DNA of 64,000 nucleotides from an uncultured Prevotella sp. (lineage in GTDB: Bacteria; Bacteroidota; Bacteroidia; Bacteroidales; Bacteroidaceae), in contig CAMOVK010000002.1 in assembly GCA_946627325.1 (NCBI GenBank), positions 1 to 64,000 of the forward strand, read 5' to 3'. The notes under the pieces are model-generated. The model did not search any database and had not been told where the DNA came from. It worked only from the letters and a program-made list of their open reading frames with translations. Positions 61,732-64,000 of this stretch are shown here, one piece after another; position 1 is the stretch's first letter; every line of letters starts with the position of its first letter. The position numbers were made by a program, and so were the translations under genes.

Positions 61732-62040
61732 ATGAATAAATCTATACTTTCTCTTATTCTTTCAGCGCTACTGGTAGCAGGAGCGCCAATTTCTGTGGCA
61801 GCATATAATGCGATTGAAATAGTCGAAAACGACTTCCAGAGTATCAATGTTACTCTTAACGAAACAACTCTTCACGTAACAGGTGCTAACGGACAGACTC
61901 TTTACATATACAATGTGGCAGGAGTTCGTGTCATGAGTATAAAGGTGGAAGGTCAAGATAAGCGCATTGAACTCAATTTGCCAAAAGGTTGCTATATTGT
62001 CAAAGTCGGCAAAGTAGTAAGAAAAATTTCAATTAAATAA
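61732..62040 (+). CDS. Small secreted protein resembling an isolated type IX sorting domain
   Basis: This is a 102-residue protein with a signal peptide (cleavage near ISVAAYNA). Almost all of the rest (about 45-102) resembles a T9SS type A C-terminal sorting domain: LHVTGANGQTLYIYNVAG, RVMSIKVEGQ and LPKGCYIVKVGKVVRKISIK with the typical G-x-Y-x-V-K ending. Normally this domain is attached to a large cargo. It has its own strong promoter. It could be a relic, a small secreted protein in its own right, or a decoy of the secretion system. Confidence 0.75.
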   Translation: MNKSILSLILSALLVAGAPISVAAYNAIEIVENDFQSINVTLNETTLHVTGANGQTLYIYNVAGVRVMSIKVEGQDKRIELNLPKGCYIVKVGKVVRKISIK

Positions 62041-62059
62041 CAGTGTTAAAACCATAGTA

Positions 62060-62147
62060 TTTGGAAAGCATGTCTTTTCGTCTCGAAAAGCATAACTTTC
62101 CAACTCGAAAAGATTGTCTTTCCAACTCGGAAAGCATACCTTTTGGT
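62060..62147. repeat. 22-bp tandem dyad array 4 (four units)
   Basis: Four exact 22-bp units start at 62060, 62082, 62104 and 62126. Cores are GGAAAGCATGTCTTTTC, GAAAAGCATAACTTTCC, GAAAAGATTGTCTTTCC and GGAAAGCATACCTTTTGG. The gap 62041-62285 otherwise has no gene; it separates convergent genes, so it could also fold as a 3' hairpin. Confidence 0.82.
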
Positions 62148-62285
62148 TTGAAATAGAATTCATGTACCTTTTATCCCCTTTGTTGCATTGATAAGTTATA
62201 GTTGGTCAAAACAAGATGTATCTGTCATTTTTTTATGTTGAAATAGATACTATTTATTATTGTATTTGCTCTCATTCCACATTAT

Positions 62286-64000
62286 TTATATATTGAGCAA
62301 GTTGTTTCCCTGATATAAAATATATTTCAATCTGTTGTCGTTCAAGAAATAGCCAAGTATGTGACTCTTTCCTTTTTTGTTTACAGAGCGCAAAATATAC
62401 ATGCCATCAGCAAGGGTGGAAATATCTATGTCATAATTGCTGTCACATCTTAATGTTGTGATTGATTGATTGCTTAAATTACAAACTATAACATATTCAA
62501 AATCAGCAACGTGAGAAAATTGCTTTAAGTTAATTCTGTTTTCTTTGTAGACTTTCAATATCAGATTTTTCCCTATAAAGTTTTCTGTGTTTTTATTAGC
62601 TAAGTAGTTTGTAGTTGGTATGCTTTCATGTCCGAAGCGGTTGGTCTTGGTTATGGCAAAATACAGATTGTTGTTTTCTGGTTGAGAACTCATTTTTAGC
62701 GAAATGCTATTGTACGGTGTTCGAGCTGCTATAAGGTTGCTGGCTTCGGTTATGTCTATTGGGTAGGAATGACTCGCATAAACATTATAGTAGTGTCCCG
62801 CTTCAGCTTCCCATGTTGCGGTTATTACATCTCCAACGGTGATATTAAGATTTTCAGGTGGAGTAGGCGTGTGTTGGCTTTCCCAAGTCATTGGTGGCAC
62901 AAGCGCTGGTTGGCGATTAAAATAGTTCTTAGCATAGTCGTATATTTGCTTAGTGTTATCAATAAAGTGCTCGTTTCTGAACATGGCGTAACCCATATTC
63001 TGATTACGGCAAAATTCCATTTCGCGAGAAATTTCTTTTAGACTCCAATTTTTTTCTTTGGCAGACAGAAAGTATATGCCTAATCCTGGCACAACCATTC
63101 TGCCTTCAGAGTTTTCTTGCCAGTCTAATGCGAAAGGATAGAAATTGTTTCCGCGGAAATACATCATAGGGAAAATCATATCGACAAGTCCTTCTTTTAT
63201 CCACGATTGCACGTCTTGATGAACTCTGCTGTATGCGTTCCATCCGTTGGAGTCGTAGCGTGTGAGGTCGTCGAACTTTCCTATCGGTGCGCAGCTGATT
63301 TTAATCCAGCGTTTTTTGTTTTTCACTCGCTCGTAAACGGCACGTACTATGCGGGTTATATTGTCGCGTGCCGATGCCTTGTTCGTTACTTTCCCCCATG
63401 TTTCTGGGTATCTGATATAGTCGAGGTGAATACCATCGGTGTCGTAGCGCGATACAATTTCCTCACAAATGTTTGCCACATAGTCTGCTGTTTCTGCTTT
63501 TTCAGGGTTTAGAAATCCCTCGTCTGCAATGCGCTTTACCATGTTTGGGTGTTTTGCTCGTAATTGCCTGCATCCATAGCCATTCCACTTGCCAATAGGT
63601 ATGGTAACAATCCAGCAATGAATTTCCATTCCCCGTTTATGACATTCCTCGATAGCGAAAGCAAGCGGGTCGTATGATGGCTGTCTGCCTGGATGCCCTG
63701 TTATGCATCCATCGAAAGGTTCATAGGCTGAGGGGTAAATTGTAGTAGCTCGAATGCGTGTTTGTATGAGTATGGTATTAATGTTAGCTGCTTTCAGTCT
63801 GTCTAATAAGTCGCATAATTGTTGTCGCTGCATGGTTTCGTTATACGATTTTGGCCAGTCAAGTCCCCCAATCGTTGTTAGCCATACGGCTCTGACTTCG
63901 TGCTTGGGGCTTGGTTGGTCGAAGAGGGCTGTCGAGGTGTAGGCCTGTCCGTATGCCTTGCTTGTGGAGCAGACGAGCAGGGAGAAGAGTGGCAGACAAT
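62286..64000 (-). CDS. GH10-like (GHL10) family glycoside hydrolase, 5' end beyond window
   Basis: This is a partial gene open to the window end: the frame continues past the first internal Met (63833) through EVRAVWLTTIGGLDWPKSYNETM (EVRAVWLTTIGG then LDWPKSYNET) and into a hydrophobic signal segment at 64000, so the true start is outside. The EVRAVWLTT motif is the N-terminal signature of GHL10/DUF187 glycoside hydrolases. Other landmarks: DGIHLDYIRYPETWG and VDMIFPMMYFRGNN. The last 200 residues look like a fibronectin-type and a C-terminal module. Substrate unknown. Confidence 0.92.
   Translation of the reverse strand, partial: CLPLFSLLVCSTSKAYGQAYTSTALFDQPSPKHEVRAVWLTTIGGLDWPKSYNETMQRQQLCDLLDRLKAANINTILIQTRIRATTIYPSAYEPFDGCITGHPGRQPSYDPLAFAIEECHKRGMEIHCWIVTIPIGKWNGYGCRQLRAKHPNMVKRIADEGFLNPEKAETADYVANICEEIVSRYDTDGIHLDYIRYPETWGKVTNKASARDNITRIVRAVYERVKNKKRWIKISCAPIGKFDDLTRYDSNGWNAYSRVHQDVQSWIKEGLVDMIFPMMYFRGNNFYPFALDWQENSEGRMVVPGLGIYFLSAKEKNWSLKEISREMEFCRNQNMGYAMFRNEHFIDNTKQIYDYAKNYFNRQPALVPPMTWESQHTPTPPENLNITVGDVITATWEAEAGHYYNVYASHSYPIDITEASNLIAARTPYNSISLKMSSQPENNNLYFAITKTNRFGHESIPTTNYLANKNTENFIGKNLILKVYKENRINLKQFSHVADFEYVIVCNLSNQSITTLRCDSNYDIDISTLADGMYILRSVNKKGKSHILGYFLNDNRLKYILYQGNNLLNI

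Overview
The window looks like a chromosomal segment of a Bacteroidales bacterium, most likely Prevotella or a close relative. The evidence is a complete HmuY-type heme operon, an Nqr sodium pump, many short lipoproteins, Bacteroidetes-only families (DUF4924, DUF5687, calycin-like, a type IX secretion-like sorting domain), and promoters of the Bacteroidetes form TTTG-N19/20-TAnnTTTG. I see no transposase, integrase, phage gene, tRNA or rRNA. Family names rest on reading motifs and overall resemblance; no database search was run.

Layout. 1-9193: heme acquisition operon (calycin-like lipoprotein, hmuY, hmuR, hmuS, hmuT, hmuU, hmuV). 9204-13738: queF, a lipoprotein, a carboxyltransferase-type protein with a degenerate biotin domain, an HD hydrolase and DUF4924. 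13772-19393: a LysE exporter, then a ROK kinase / outer-membrane barrel / mtnN operon. 19843-22391: a probable restriction-modification-like pair (EcoRI-family adenine methyltransferase and DUF262-HNH nuclease) downstream of a 6S-like structured RNA with tandem promoters. 22675-29590: an ornithine-cyclodeaminase-family protein and nqrFEDCBA on the minus strand. 29754-36373: DMP19, smpB, map, tsaD and cinA on the plus strand, converging on tilS, rlmI-like and a 3'-5' exonuclease. 36896-49520: ftsK, lolA-like, DUF5687, clpC (with a textbook sigma-54 promoter), serS, DMT, radical SAM, TetR, fabG, rluA and DUF308. 49581-64000: histidine phosphatase, an RG/ST-rich secreted protein, wzi-like, lipoproteins, a GH29 fucosidase with a thioredoxin, valS, mazG, rnz, a sorting-domain-only protein, and a GH10-like glycosidase cut by the window end.

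How the parts fit. HmuY and HmuR would capture and import heme. HmuS, with HmuT/U/V supplying a MotA/ExbB-like motor, would handle it at the inner membrane. Nqr gives an anaerobic sodium-motive respiratory module. The methyltransferase and DUF262-HNH gene are the only obvious defence-type module.

The most unusual content is intergenic. (1) Four arrays of 22-bp tandem dyad units. (2) A dispersed family of about 60-bp palindromes, several of which carry complete promoters. (3) A nearly identical 45-bp GC-rich element nested in two members of that family. (4) A 243-nt 6S-like RNA with matching 5' and 3' ends and a U-run. (5) A perfect sigma-54 site upstream of clpC.
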